From the NCBI RefSeq assembly GCF_001665295.1, contig NZ_LZSE01000139.1, forward strand, positions 62,001-126,000: a stretch of DNA of 64,000 bases, read 5' to 3'. The DNA is from Mycobacterium sp. 1554424.7 (GTDB lineage Bacteria; Actinomycetota; Actinomycetes; Mycobacteriales; Mycobacteriaceae). Shown here piece after piece: positions 1 to 8,928 of the stretch. Each line of letters starts with the position of its first letter. Within the stretch, counting starts at the first letter, position 1. A program made the translations under genes and the position numbers. The notes beneath the pieces are model-generated. The model had not been told where the DNA came from. It made no database searches and worked only from the letters and a program-made list of their open reading frames with translations.

Positions 1-1
1 C

Positions 2-127
2 GAACTGATGCGAGGCGGCCCGCAAAATCTGTCGCCGCGTCGCGTCCGCGCGGCCGTCGGTCGAGTGAGTGGTCATCGGAACGGGAAACTCAGCTTCCCG
101 GCGCGGGTGGACCGCACCGCCGCATGA
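2..127 (+). other. possible 3' end of a gene entering from outside the window
   Basis: One plus-strand frame is open from the window edge to a TGA at 125-127, giving 41 codons with about 70% G or C in third positions. The residues are basic and match nothing I recognise. The open stretch is short enough to be chance in DNA this GC-rich, so this is only a candidate for the tail of an upstream gene. Confidence 0.2.
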
Positions 128-558
128 GCTGGGTGAGTGATCACTCCGAAGCCGACACCATGGCCCGGATCGATCGCAGTCACGTTCTCGATGCCTTCCT
201 CGAGCAGGGCACACACCTCGGTTCTAGAGCCAGTAGTCACCGGCGTGCCTCGGGCGGCATATGGGCCGTCTCTGAGGTTAGCAGTCAGCAGTCGCCGAAA
301 GGCATTCAACGCAGCGGGTCGCGTTGACGAACTCACAAATACTTTCAGTTCGCGATGATGCTGCACTTCGAACTAAAAGTATGTAGAATCGACATCTATG
401 TGGCCCTCAGTTTCCTTGCCTGGTCAGCGCGCTTCTTGTGGGCCGCGGGCACGCAACGCGCCTCGATCGCCGCGTGAGGCAGTGCGCCGGGAGACCCTCT
501 CGGACCCAGGACGACGTGTGTCTTTCGTCACGTCGCTGACCGACAGGGGCCAGTCGAA
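128..558. other. non-coding stretch upstream of the PPE gene
   Basis: No convincing gene is seen here. The short open frames on both strands lack family features, ribosome-binding sites and mycobacterial third-position bias. The part around 325-400 is less GC-rich than the surroundings and could hold the PPE promoter, but no clear -35/-10 pair can be assigned. Confidence 0.4.
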
Positions 559-1788
559 ATGATCGATTTCGGCGCCCTTCCCCCGGAGATCAATTCCGCG
601 AGGATGTACGCCGGCCCCGGCCCGGGGTCGCTGATAGCGGCCGCGGTGGCCTGGGACGATCTGGCCACCGAACTGCATTCCGCCGCAGCCTCGTATCGGT
701 CGATCATCTCCGGCTTGACGGTGGGGCGGTGGCTGGGTCCGTCGTCCCTGACCATGGCATCTGCTTTCGGACCGTACGTCGCCTGGACGGCCGGGGCGGC
801 CGCGCGGGCCGCGGAGGCGGCCGGTCAGGCCAGGCTTGCCGCGGAAGTCTATGACGCGGCCTGGGCCGCGACCGTGCCGCCGCAGGCGGTCGTCGCCAAC
901 CGGGTTCAGCTCGCGACGTTGATCGCCACCAACTTCTTCGGTCAGAACTTGCCGGCCATCGCGGCCAACGAGGCCCAATACACCGAGATGTGGGCTCAAG
1001 ACGCCGTGGCGATGTACGAATACGCCGCTAATTCGGCGCTGGCCGCGGAGCTGACACCGTTCACTTCCGCCCCGGAGGTCGCCGACCCCGTCGCCGCGGC
1101 GGGGCAGGCCACCGCGGTCTCCCAGGCCGCGTCCGGGGCGGCCACCCAGCAGTTCTCCCTGGCCAGCTTGATGTCCACGGTTTCCTCGATGTTGCAGAGC
1201 CTGGCAACACCGGCCTCGGCCAGCGCCGCGGGTACGGAAACGCCCTGGGGGACGCTGCTGGGCGGGGCCACGTCCGGGACGGGCGGGCTCTCGCTGTCGA
1301 GCTTCATGAGCAACTTCGAGAGCAACCTGCCCTCCCTCCTCCCCGGCTATCTGATGGTGGCCGCGACCCCGGTATACGCGCTGTCCAGCGTGCTGGGCAT
1401 GGCCCAGACGGTGCAGGGGATGGCGGCCACCGCCTCCACGGCGGTCGCGGGTGTGGCGGACGCCGCCGGGCAGGCGGCGGCCGAGGCCGCGGGAGCGGCT
1501 GAAGCCGCTGGTGCGGGCGTGGCGGGAGCTCTGGGCCAGGCCGCCTCGCTGGGCCCGCTGTCGGTGCCGGCCAGCTGGACGAGCGTCATCCCGACCGCGC
1601 ACCTGACCAGCGCGGGCGCGGTCTTGCCCAACGTCGGCGGTCCCGGCGGCCTCGGCGCCCTGCCGCCGAGCATGCTGGGCGGTCTGCCCAGCGCCGCCGG
1701 ACGCCAAACCCCGGGTCCGCGGTACGGGCAGATACCGACCGTCATGGCACAACCGCCGTCCGGCGGCTATGGGGCGGCGATCGTATGA
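559..1788 (+). CDS. PPE family protein, PPE-SVP subfamily
   Basis: A 409-residue PPE protein, normally an ESX (type VII) substrate found at the cell surface or secreted. The N-terminus reads [13 protein letters not shown] with the Pro-Pro-Glu signature at residues 8-10, followed by the Ala-rich helical PPE domain of about 180 residues. The segment GPLSVPASW near residues 332-340 fits the GxxSVPxxW signature of the SVP subfamily. The C-terminal half is Ala/Gly/Ser-rich low-complexity sequence. The start is supported by an AGGGG tract about ten bases upstream. No PE partner or EsxG/H-like pair adjoins it, so its chaperone and PE partner must lie elsewhere. A link to the polysaccharide genes downstream is not shown by anything except proximity. 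Confidence 0.93.
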   Translation: MIDFGALPPEINSARMYAGPGPGSLIAAAVAWDDLATELHSAAASYRSIISGLTVGRWLGPSSLTMASAFGPYVAWTAGAAARAAEAAGQARLAAEVYDAAWAATVPPQAVVANRVQLATLIATNFFGQNLPAIAANEAQYTEMWAQDAVAMYEYAANSALAAELTPFTSAPEVADPVAAAGQATAVSQAASGAATQQFSLASLMSTVSSMLQSLATPASASAAGTETPWGTLLGGATSGTGGLSLSSFMSNFESNLPSLLPGYLMVAATPVYALSSVLGMAQTVQGMAATASTAVAGVADAAGQAAAEAAGAAEAAGAGVAGALGQAASLGPLSVPASWTSVIPTAHLTSAGAVLPNVGGPGGLGALPPSMLGGLPSAAGRQTPGPRYGQIPTVMAQPPSGGYGAAIV

Positions 1789-1833
1789 CCGCCGTGAGGG
1801 TGTCCGCGCGGGCCGGAGCCGGCTCAAAACGTG

Positions 1834-1855
1834 AAATACCAGAAGTATCTTTTTT
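1834..1855 (+). terminator. weak hairpin plus T-run after the PPE gene
   Basis: An imperfect inverted repeat (AAATAC, 5-base loop, GTATCT) is followed directly by six T residues at 1850-1855, 46 bases after the PPE stop. It looks like a weak intrinsic terminator. The stem is short and AT-rich, and such terminators are uncommon in mycobacteria. The same AT-rich patch (1826-1875) could instead be part of the promoter of the polysaccharide operon that starts at 1904. Confidence 0.3.
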
Positions 1856-1903
1856 AGCCCTTAGGCGGATATTCGGTCTCGCCACGTCGAAAGGATGGGT
1901 GTC

Positions 1904-2734
1904 ATGAAAGTCGTGCTCTTCTGCGGCGGTTACGGCATGCGGATGCGGACCGCCGAAGACGACCAGGTTCCCAAGCCGCTGCAGATGGTCGGGCCCCGAC
2001 CGCTGCTGTGGCACGTGATGCGCTACTACGCCCACTACGGCCACAAGGAGTTCATCCTGTGCCTGGGCTACGGGCAGGCGATGGTCAAGGACTTCTTCCT
2101 CAACTACCGCGAGATGGAGTCGAACGACTTCGTCATGCGCGCCGGTGAGATCGAGCTGCTCGATTCGGACATGTCCGACTGGAGCATCACGTTCGTCGAC
2201 ACCGGGCTGGAGTCGCCGATCGGCGAGCGGCTCCGCCGGGTGCGCAAGTACATCGGCGACGACGAGTACTTCCTGGCCAACTACGCCGATGTTCTTACCG
2301 ACGCGCCGCTCGACACCATGATCGACCGGCTGAAGACAAGCGGCGCGGCGGCGTCCATGCTGGTCGTGCCGCCCCAGTCGTCCTTCCACTGCGTGGACGT
2401 CAGCGCCGACGGTGACATCAAGGAGATCGCCCCGATCGCCAAGTTTCCGATCTGGGTCAACGGGGGCTACTTCGTATTGACTCAAGAGGTCTTCGACCTC
2501 ATTCCGGAGAACGGCGACCTCGTCGGCGACGCCTGCATGGCGCTCGCCGGGACGGGCCGGCTGCTGGGGTATCAACACGACGGTTTCTGGAAGCCGGCCG
2601 ACACCTTCAAGGAGCGCGCCGAGCTCGACGCCGACTACAACGCGGGAGTCCGCCCGTGGATGGTGTGGGAGCAGGCGCACCGAGCCGGCGCAGCACCGGT
2701 GTCGGTGGGACGCCACGCGAGACTTTCGGCATGA
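1904..2734 (+). CDS. RfbF-like sugar-1-phosphate nucleotidyltransferase
   Basis: A predicted 276-residue cytosolic enzyme that would couple a sugar-1-phosphate to an NTP to give an activated sugar. The N-terminal loop FCGGYGMRMR is the nucleotide-binding motif in the form typical of glucose-1-phosphate cytidylyltransferases (RfbF type) rather than the thymidylyltransferase RmlA. VPKPLQMVG follows with the conserved lysine, and GDGL-like and GYQHDGFWKPADT segments are present toward the end as in RfbF. An ATG nine bases upstream (1895) is in frame, but an AAGG at 1891-1894 is best spaced for the ATG at 1904, which I chose. It is the first gene of the polysaccharide run and overlaps the next by four bases. 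CDP-sugar specificity is inferred from family resemblance. Confidence 0.85.
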   Translation: MKVVLFCGGYGMRMRTAEDDQVPKPLQMVGPRPLLWHVMRYYAHYGHKEFILCLGYGQAMVKDFFLNYREMESNDFVMRAGEIELLDSDMSDWSITFVDTGLESPIGERLRRVRKYIGDDEYFLANYADVLTDAPLDTMIDRLKTSGAAASMLVVPPQSSFHCVDVSADGDIKEIAPIAKFPIWVNGGYFVLTQEVFDLIPENGDLVGDACMALAGTGRLLGYQHDGFWKPADTFKERAELDADYNAGVRPWMVWEQAHRAGAAPVSVGRHARLSA

Positions 2735-3393
2735 ACCGGCTGAACACCGGCGCCATCAATTCGATCGCCGTCATCGGGGCGCACTGTGACGACATCGTCA
2801 TCGGCGCCGGCGCAACGCTGTTGCAGATCGCGCACCACAATCCGGGTGTCGTGGTGCACGCCCTGGTGCTCACCGGCGCCGGCACCGAGCGCGAGATCGA
2901 GGAAAAGAACGCCTTCGCGGCGCTGTTCCCCGACTCGGAGGTCCGGTTGACGGTGGCCGACCTGCCCGACGGCCGGCTGCCGGACAACTGGGGTGCGGTG
3001 AAGGGCTACCTCGCCGAGTTCCGGCGCGACTGCCAGCCCGATCTGGTGATCGGGCCGCACCGCCACGACTACCACCAGGACCATCGCTTGGTCGCCGAAC
3101 TCATCCCGACCGAGTTTCGTGGGCACCTGGTGCTGGGCTACGAGATTCTCAAATGGGAGTCAGACCTGCCGAATCCCACTCTGTACGTGGGCGTTTCGAG
3201 CGAATTGGCCCACAAGAAGGCGGAGCTGCTCGCGCAGTCATACCCGTCGCAAGCGGGCCGCGACTGGTTCGACGACGAGGCGTTCCTCGGCCTGATGCGA
3301 GTCCGGGGCGTCCAGTGCCGCGCGCGCTACGCCGAAGCCTTCGTGGGCGAGAAGGCGGTCGTGAGCCCCTTCGGCGCCCATTCACTCAACTGA
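2731..3393 (+). CDS. PIG-L (LmbE-like) family deacetylase
   Basis: A 220-residue zinc-dependent N-deacetylase of the PIG-L/LmbE family. Known members remove acetyl groups from GlcNAc-type sugars or mycothiol precursors. The metal-site motif AHCDD lies near residues 16-20 and the second site HRHDYHQDH near 110-118. The ATG overlaps the upstream stop (ATGA). An earlier in-frame start at 2656 would lie inside the nucleotidyltransferase and was rejected. Its place between nucleotide-sugar genes suggests it deacetylates an N-acetyl amino sugar, free, activated or lipid-linked. The exact substrate cannot be read from sequence. Confidence 0.87.
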   Translation: MNRLNTGAINSIAVIGAHCDDIVIGAGATLLQIAHHNPGVVVHALVLTGAGTEREIEEKNAFAALFPDSEVRLTVADLPDGRLPDNWGAVKGYLAEFRRDCQPDLVIGPHRHDYHQDHRLVAELIPTEFRGHLVLGYEILKWESDLPNPTLYVGVSSELAHKKAELLAQSYPSQAGRDWFDDEAFLGLMRVRGVQCRARYAEAFVGEKAVVSPFGAHSLN

Positions 3394-3417
3394 CTTTTCG
3401 ACGGGAGCGACGACACC

Positions 3418-4464
3418 ATGCGAGTGCTGGTCACCGGCACGGAGGGCTATCTCGGTTGCCTCCTCGCGCCACTGCTTCTCGAGGACGGCCACGACGTCGT
3501 CGGTTTGGACACCGGCTACTACCGCGCAGGTTGGCTGTGCCCGGGGCCGCTCGCCGGGAGCGCCCACGGGGTGGCACCGCTCACCCTAATCAAGGACATT
3601 CGCGATGTGACCGTCGCGGACCTGGGCGGCTTCGACGCGATCGTGCACATGGCGGAGCTGAGCAATGACCCGATCGGCGATCTGATCGGCGACGTGACGT
3701 TCGAGATAAACCACCGCGGCAGTGTGCATTTGGCCGAGTGCGCCAAGCGCGCCGGCGTCGGCCGGTTCGTGTACATGTCGTCGTGCAGCGTGTACGGGAT
3801 CGCCGACGGGACGGTCGACGAGACCAGCCCCATCAACCCGCTGACTCCCTACGCCAAGTGCAAGGCCCTGGTCGAACGGGACCTCACCGCGATGGCCGAC
3901 GACGACTTCTCGCCGGCATTCCTGCGCAACGCAACGGCATTCGGCGCCTCGCCCAGGATGCGCTTCGACATCGTGCTGAACAACCTGGCAGGTTACGCCT
4001 GGACCGAGCACCGCATCGCGATGACCAGCGACGGCACCCCGTGGCGGCCGCTGGTACACGCCCTCGACATCGCGCAGGCCATCCGATGCGCGCTGCGCGC
4101 CGACCGGCAGACCGTGCACAAACTGGTGGTCAACGTCGGCAGCGACGAAAACAACCGCACCGTGCGGGAAATCGCGGAGGCGGTCAGCGCCGAGTTCCCG
4201 GGTTGCGACCTCACATTCGGCCCGGCCAACGCCGACAACCGCAGCTACCGGGTGGCGTTCGGCAAGATCCGCGAGGTCTTCCCCGGCTTCCGCGCCGCGT
4301 GGGATGTCGCGGCCGGGGCGGCGCAACTGCACCGCGTCTTCCAGTCTGTCGCAATGGATCCCGAGACGTTTCACGGCCGCGGGCACACCCGCCTCAAACA
4401 GATCGAATACCTGCTCAAAACCGGGCAGGTCGACGAGCGGCTGTTCTGGAAGGAGACGCAGTGA
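3418..4464 (+). CDS. NAD-dependent epimerase/dehydratase (extended SDR)
   Basis: A 348-residue extended short-chain dehydrogenase acting on nucleotide sugars. The Rossmann motif TGTEGYLG sits at residues 6-13. Catalytic Ser lies in MSSCSVYG and the YxxxK pair is YAKCK near residue 143. PWRPLVHALDIAQAI is the usual sugar-binding stretch. It could be a 4-epimerase, a dehydratase or a 4-ketoreductase. Since an RmlC-like enzyme and C-methyltransferases adjoin, processing of a 4-keto-deoxy sugar is plausible. It starts 24 bases after the deacetylase behind a GGGAG-type site and overlaps the next gene by four bases. Confidence 0.87.
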   Translation: MRVLVTGTEGYLGCLLAPLLLEDGHDVVGLDTGYYRAGWLCPGPLAGSAHGVAPLTLIKDIRDVTVADLGGFDAIVHMAELSNDPIGDLIGDVTFEINHRGSVHLAECAKRAGVGRFVYMSSCSVYGIADGTVDETSPINPLTPYAKCKALVERDLTAMADDDFSPAFLRNATAFGASPRMRFDIVLNNLAGYAWTEHRIAMTSDGTPWRPLVHALDIAQAIRCALRADRQTVHKLVVNVGSDENNRTVREIAEAVSAEFPGCDLTFGPANADNRSYRVAFGKIREVFPGFRAAWDVAAGAAQLHRVFQSVAMDPETFHGRGHTRLKQIEYLLKTGQVDERLFWKETQ

Positions 4465-5018
4465 AGTACACGCCCACGAGTGTCGCCGGGGTGACGATCA
4501 TCGACATCGAACCCCATCGCGACCATCGCGGCTTCTTCTCTCGATCCTTCTGCGCCGACGAATTCCTGACCTACGGGCTGATTTCCGAGGTGGCACAAAC
4601 GAACCTCTGCTTCAACTACACCCGGGGGACCGTGCGCGGCCTGCACCGGCAGGCGCCGCCGCACGCCGAGGCCAAGCTGGTGCGCTGCGTGCGCGGCGCG
4701 ATCGCCGACGTCGCCGTCGACGTCCGGCCCGAATCGCAGACCTACGGCAAGCACGTGATGGTTGAGCTGACCGCGGAGAACCGCCGGGCGCTGTTCCTGC
4801 CGCCGTATGTCGCCCACGGCTTCCAGACCCTCGTCGACGACACCGAGGTCCTCTACCAGGTCAGCGGCCCGTACGTGCCCGAGAGCGAAGAGGGATTCCG
4901 CTGGGACGAAACGGAATTCGGCATCAAGTGGCCGCTGCCGGTGACCGTCATGTCGGAGAAGGACGCCAGCTGGCCCGTTATGGAGGAGACATCGCCCGCC
5001 GAGAGCGAGGCGTCATGA
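4461..5018 (+). CDS. dTDP-4-dehydrorhamnose 3,5-epimerase-like protein (RmlC family)
   Basis: A 185-residue cupin of the RmlC family, which inverts C3 and/or C5 of nucleotide-linked 4-keto-6-deoxy sugars. HRDHRGFFSRSF near residues 20-31, RGLHRQ with the catalytic His near residue 60, and AHGFQTL near residue 119 are all present. The GTG start at 4461 overlaps the upstream stop (GTGA) and has GGAGA just before it. Mycobacteria carry a housekeeping rmlC elsewhere for rhamnose of the cell wall, so this copy probably serves the local sugar. No 4,6-dehydratase is recognisable in the cluster, so its keto-sugar substrate may be supplied from elsewhere. Confidence 0.88.
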   Translation: MKYTPTSVAGVTIIDIEPHRDHRGFFSRSFCADEFLTYGLISEVAQTNLCFNYTRGTVRGLHRQAPPHAEAKLVRCVRGAIADVAVDVRPESQTYGKHVMVELTAENRRALFLPPYVAHGFQTLVDDTEVLYQVSGPYVPESEEGFRWDETEFGIKWPLPVTVMSEKDASWPVMEETSPAESEAS

Positions 5019-5060
5019 CGTCGTGCCACCCGGCCCGAAAGCACCTGGGATAGGTTTGCC

Positions 5061-5900
5061 ATGGGCCACGAATCCTCAGCAGTCCCGGTGCGCATGGTCG
5101 TCAGCGGGACCGTCGTCGAGCGCTGCGACACCGACCAGGTGCTGTCGATCATCTCGGCTCGCCTGCGCTCGCAGGCGGGCGGCCTGGCGGTGGGCTCGGT
5201 GAACCTCGACCACCTCCACCACTTCCGCACCCTCGGCGCGGCGCCCACAAGCCGGCTGGAATGGCTGTTGCTGGCCGACGGCATGCCCATCGCGTGGCGG
5301 GGACAACTGCTGACCGCAAAGCCGTGGCCGCGGGTCACCGGGGCCGACTTGCTGCCGGCGGTGTTGGAGTTGGCCGAGTCGACGGGCCAACGGGTCGGTT
5401 TCTTCGGTGGCAGCGCCGAGACCCATCGACTGTTGGCGCAACGCCTGTGGGTGCGCTATCCCTCGCTGGCGGTCTCGGGAATGTGGGCGCCCGACCCCGC
5501 CGATGTCGACTCGTGCTCCGACGCCTTGGCCGCCGAGATCCGCGCGGCACGCACCGACATCCTGGTGGTCAGCCTCGGCAAGCCGCGCCAGGAGCAGTGG
5601 GTGGACCGGCACGGATCGGCCACGGGCGCAAGGGTCTTTCTGCCGTCTGGTGGTGCCATCGACTTCCTGGCCGGCATGACCAGCCGGGCGCCGCACTGGA
5701 TGCAGCGAGTCGGGCTCGAATGGTTCTACCGCTTGACCCGCGAGCCGCGCCGGCTCGCGCGCCGATACCTGCTGCAGGGTCCGCTGGCGTTGCTGCGCGC
5801 GTCGCGGGCCCAGCTCATCTGTTACCCGGGCGTGTATTACGCCGGTCCTACCGCACCAGACGAGACCTTGATAGCCGCAGCACAATCGGCGACGGCGTAA
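5061..5900 (+). CDS. WecG/TagA/CpsF family glycosyltransferase (GT26)
   Basis: A 279-residue GT26 enzyme, a family that adds the second sugar (for example ManNAcA or glucuronate) to a polyprenyl-pyrophosphate-linked sugar on the inner face of the membrane. The conserved SVNLDHL segment near residue 50, VSLGKPRQEQW near residues 171-181, and the family hallmark APHWMQRVGLEWFYRL near residues 212-227 are all present, followed by a basic tail that normally binds membrane. It lies 42 bases after the RmlC-like gene and just before the initiating phosphotransferase, which fits a second-step role. Confidence 0.9.
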   Translation: MGHESSAVPVRMVVSGTVVERCDTDQVLSIISARLRSQAGGLAVGSVNLDHLHHFRTLGAAPTSRLEWLLLADGMPIAWRGQLLTAKPWPRVTGADLLPAVLELAESTGQRVGFFGGSAETHRLLAQRLWVRYPSLAVSGMWAPDPADVDSCSDALAAEIRAARTDILVVSLGKPRQEQWVDRHGSATGARVFLPSGGAIDFLAGMTSRAPHWMQRVGLEWFYRLTREPRRLARRYLLQGPLALLRASRAQLICYPGVYYAGPTAPDETLIAAAQSATA

Positions 5901-5917
5901 GCGAAAGAACGACCACC

Positions 5918-7423
5918 ATGACGACGACGCTTCGAGCCGACACGGGTCCGGCACCGCTTGCCGTGCGGCCCGCGCCGCGGGCGGCCGCCAAGGCCGTCGC
6001 CCGTTGGCAGCGGCGGTACTCGGCTCGTCTGCGCCTTACCGACTCGGTGATCGTCTGCGCCGCGGTCGCGCTCGCCCAGATCGTCCGGTTCGGCGACTCG
6101 CCGAACACGTCCGGCTACCCGGGGCCGATCATGACGCTCTTCTCGGTTCTCTTTGCCGCGCTGTGGCTTTCGTCGATGTCGATGTTCCAAACCCGGTCAA
6201 CCCGCATCGTCGGCGCCGGAATCGACGAATACCGGCGCATCGCCAGCGCCTCGTTCTGGACGTTCGGCTTCATCGCCATCGTCACGCTGCTCGTCAAGAT
6301 CGAACTGGCCCGCGGTTACCTCGCGGTCGCGCTGCCGGTGGGTACCATCGGACTGCTGACGAGCCGCAACCTGTGGCGCAAGCATGTCTGGCGCAAACGG
6401 GCGCAAGGGGAATACCAGTCGATGGTATTGGCGATCGGGGATCGGCCCGGCGTTTCGCACCTCGCCCGCGAGCTGATCCGCAACCCGAACGACGGCTACA
6501 CGGTGGTCGGCGTGTGCATTCCCGGCTACGGACCGGCGCGCGGCGAGACGCTGACGGTCGAGGGTCAAAAGATTGCGATCCTCGGCGACGAAACCACCGC
6601 GGTAGCCGCGATCGCCGGCTGCGGCGCCGACACGGTGGCCGTTACCCGCACCGAACATTTCGGCGTCCACGGGATCCGGGACCTGATGTGGCGGTTGGAG
6701 ACGATGGACGTCGACCTGGTGGTGGCGCCCGGGGTGGTGGATGTCGCCGGCGCTCGGTTGACCCTCAAGCCGATCGCGGGGTTCCCCCTGCTGCATGTCG
6801 ACAAGCCGCAATACGAAGGGACCCAACGGTTTCAGAAGCGCGCCTTCGATTTCTGCTTCGCCCTGGCCGCAATCATCGGAACGTCGCCGCTGCTCGTCGC
6901 GGCCGCCGTCGGCATCAAAGCGACGAGCCGGGGACCCGTCTTCTACCGCGCCGAGCGCATCGGCCTGGACGGCAAGCCGTTCACGATGCTCAAGTTCCGC
7001 ACCATGGTCGACGGCGCCGACACCCAGATCGAACGGCTACTGCCGCTCAACGAGAGCGTCGGCGGCATGCTCTTCAAGATCCGCCAGGACCCGCGCGTGA
7101 CACCCGTCGGCAAGATACTGCGCCGATTCAGCATCGACGAGTTGCCACAGTTCATCAACGTGCTCAAGCGGGACATGAGCGTCGTCGGGCCGCGGCCCCC
7201 GCTGCGGCGCGAGGTCGAGAACTACGACGGTGAGGTCAAGCGGCGGCTGCTGGTGAAGCCGGGGGTTACCGGGCTGTGGCAAGTCAGCGGCCGTTCGGAC
7301 CTGTCGTGGGAGGACTCGGTTCGGCTCGACCTTTCCTACGTCGACAACTGGTCGATGACCGGCGACCTGCTGATCATCGCCCGGACCCTGAAGGCCGTGC
7401 TGAGTAGCGACGGGGCGTACTGA
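5918..7423 (+). CDS. polyprenyl-phosphate sugar-1-phosphate transferase (WbaP/WcaJ type)
   Basis: A 501-residue initiating enzyme that moves a sugar-1-phosphate from a nucleotide sugar to polyprenyl phosphate. Four hydrophobic segments occupy roughly residues 35-150. They are followed by a Rossmann-like CoA_binding_3-type domain (about 155-300) and the catalytic sugar-transferase domain (about 305-501). That domain shows GPVFYRAERIGLDGKPF, MLKFRTM, FSIDELPQFINVLKRDMS, VGPRPPL and KPGVTGLWQVSGRS, all diagnostic. A longer open frame extends upstream, but the ATG at 5918 lies just after the GT26 gene and behind a GAAAG tract. This is the committed first step of the lipid-linked repeat unit. Confidence 0.95.
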   Translation: MTTTLRADTGPAPLAVRPAPRAAAKAVARWQRRYSARLRLTDSVIVCAAVALAQIVRFGDSPNTSGYPGPIMTLFSVLFAALWLSSMSMFQTRSTRIVGAGIDEYRRIASASFWTFGFIAIVTLLVKIELARGYLAVALPVGTIGLLTSRNLWRKHVWRKRAQGEYQSMVLAIGDRPGVSHLARELIRNPNDGYTVVGVCIPGYGPARGETLTVEGQKIAILGDETTAVAAIAGCGADTVAVTRTEHFGVHGIRDLMWRLETMDVDLVVAPGVVDVAGARLTLKPIAGFPLLHVDKPQYEGTQRFQKRAFDFCFALAAIIGTSPLLVAAAVGIKATSRGPVFYRAERIGLDGKPFTMLKFRTMVDGADTQIERLLPLNESVGGMLFKIRQDPRVTPVGKILRRFSIDELPQFINVLKRDMSVVGPRPPLRREVENYDGEVKRRLLVKPGVTGLWQVSGRSDLSWEDSVRLDLSYVDNWSMTGDLLIIARTLKAVLSSDGAY

Positions 7424-8928
7424 TGGCGCAGGAAACCACGATCGAGCCGGCCCCGTCGTCGCCGGCGGTGCAGGCGGTGCAGACGGTGCCGGCGGCGGCC
7501 TCGGTGCCGCGATCGCGGATCGCGCGGGCATTCTCCGTCCAGCTGATCTGCCGGGCATTGGGCATGGTGGCGTCGGTCGTCTCGGTGGCGATGACCGCGC
7601 GTTACCTCGGGCCCGGGCGCTACGGCCAGCTCATGATCGCGGTCGCCTTCGTCGGGATGTGGGGCAGTTTGGCAGATCTCGGCATCGGCAGCGTCATCGT
7701 GCGCCGCGTCGCAGCCGGTACCGGCGACCTGGAGCGACTCGTCCGAGTCAACGGCGGCCTGTCGCTGATGTACTGCGTCCCGCTTGCGGCACTGACGGCG
7801 GGTACGGGACTGCTGCTTTATCGCGACGCCGACGTGCGGGTGATGCTCGTGGTGTTGTCGGGCCAGCTGCTGATGCTGACGATGGCAACGCGGTTTGAAC
7901 CGGTGTTCCTGTCCACCGTCCGATTTTCCGCTGTGGCGGTGTCCGATGTCGCGGGGCGGGTGGGCACGCTGACCTTGGTGAGCTACCTGGTTGCGGTCCG
8001 CGCCGAGGTCGTCTGGTTCGCGGTTGCACAGCTCATACCACCGGCGCTGCAGCTGTTGATCCAGGGAACCGCGGCGGCGCGCCACGTATCGTTGCGCCCG
8101 ATTTTCGCGCGAGGAGAGATCGCGGACCTGTTACGGGAGAGTGCATTTCCCATCGGTGTGGCCGTGGTCGGCATCCTGTACTGGCGCACGGACGGCGTCA
8201 TCCTGTCCAAGGTGAGCACGCACTCCGAAGTTGGCGTATATGGGCTGGCCTACACAGTCGCTTTCAACACCCTGGTGGTGTCGATGTTCTTCCTCAAGGC
8301 AACGCTGTCGACCGCCACCGAATTGTTTGCACGCGACGTCGCCGCGTTCACCAATTTCCTGCGGCGCTGCGTCGAGCTGATGTACTTCGCTGCGGTTCCC
8401 GTAGCGGTTGTGGGAGCACTGCTGGCCCGACCCCTGATCGAATTGTTCGGCGATCGAGAATTCGTCGGGCGCGGCGCACCGACGCTGGCGATGCTGTTCG
8501 TCGCGGTGGCACTGCGTTTCGTCACCGGCACTTTGGGCGAGGGCCTCTTCGCGTGTCGTCAGCAGAAGTTCTTGTTCCGGTTGTCGATCGCGACCCTGGG
8601 GGTCAACATCATCCTGAACTTGTTCCTGGACAAGGCCTTTGGTGCGGTGGGGGCCGGTCTCTCGTTAGTGGGCACCGAGGTGTTCGGCATGGTGATCGCC
8701 AGTTGGTGGCTGCGGCGTAAGTGCGGCTACGCTACGCCGGCGGCGTTCCTGCTCCGGTTGCTGCTGCCCACGGCGGCCTGCGTGGCTGTGGCAGTGCTGC
8801 TTTCGGGTCAGCACGTCGTGTTGGTCGTAACCGCCGCCGCCGCGACCTACCTGGCCACGAGCGCCGCGTTCGGGCCGTTCACGTGGTCGACGTTGGCCGC
8901 CCTCCGCAAAGGGCCGGTGATCGCGTGA
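7423..8928 (+). CDS. Wzx-like polysaccharide flippase (MOP superfamily)
   Basis: A 501-residue multi-pass membrane protein with about 12-14 hydrophobic segments, of the oligosaccharide-flippase type. The N-terminal part (FSVQLICRALGM, TARYLGPGRYGQL, VAFVGMWGSLADLGIGSVIVR) is the typical polysaccharide-biosynthesis-protein entry. Its expected task is to flip the polyprenyl-linked repeat unit across the plasma membrane. The ATG shares one base with the stop of the initiating transferase, so the two are translationally coupled. MOP-family flippases also include MurJ, but the context favours Wzx. Confidence 0.9.
   Translation: MAQETTIEPAPSSPAVQAVQTVPAAASVPRSRIARAFSVQLICRALGMVASVVSVAMTARYLGPGRYGQLMIAVAFVGMWGSLADLGIGSVIVRRVAAGTGDLERLVRVNGGLSLMYCVPLAALTAGTGLLLYRDADVRVMLVVLSGQLLMLTMATRFEPVFLSTVRFSAVAVSDVAGRVGTLTLVSYLVAVRAEVVWFAVAQLIPPALQLLIQGTAAARHVSLRPIFARGEIADLLRESAFPIGVAVVGILYWRTDGVILSKVSTHSEVGVYGLAYTVAFNTLVVSMFFLKATLSTATELFARDVAAFTNFLRRCVELMYFAAVPVAVVGALLARPLIELFGDREFVGRGAPTLAMLFVAVALRFVTGTLGEGLFACRQQKFLFRLSIATLGVNIILNLFLDKAFGAVGAGLSLVGTEVFGMVIASWWLRRKCGYATPAAFLLRLLLPTAACVAVAVLLSGQHVVLVVTAAAATYLATSAAFGPFTWSTLAALRKGPVIA

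Noticed and set aside
424-1827. Long minus-strand open frame opposite the PPE gene (467 residues)
   Set aside because: Arg/Gly-rich shadow of a clear PPE gene on the other strand; no family features.
1895-1903. Start at ATG 1895 for the RfbF-like gene
   Set aside because: The AAGG at 1891-1894 directly abuts this ATG but is correctly spaced for ATG 1904, where the conserved motif begins two residues later.
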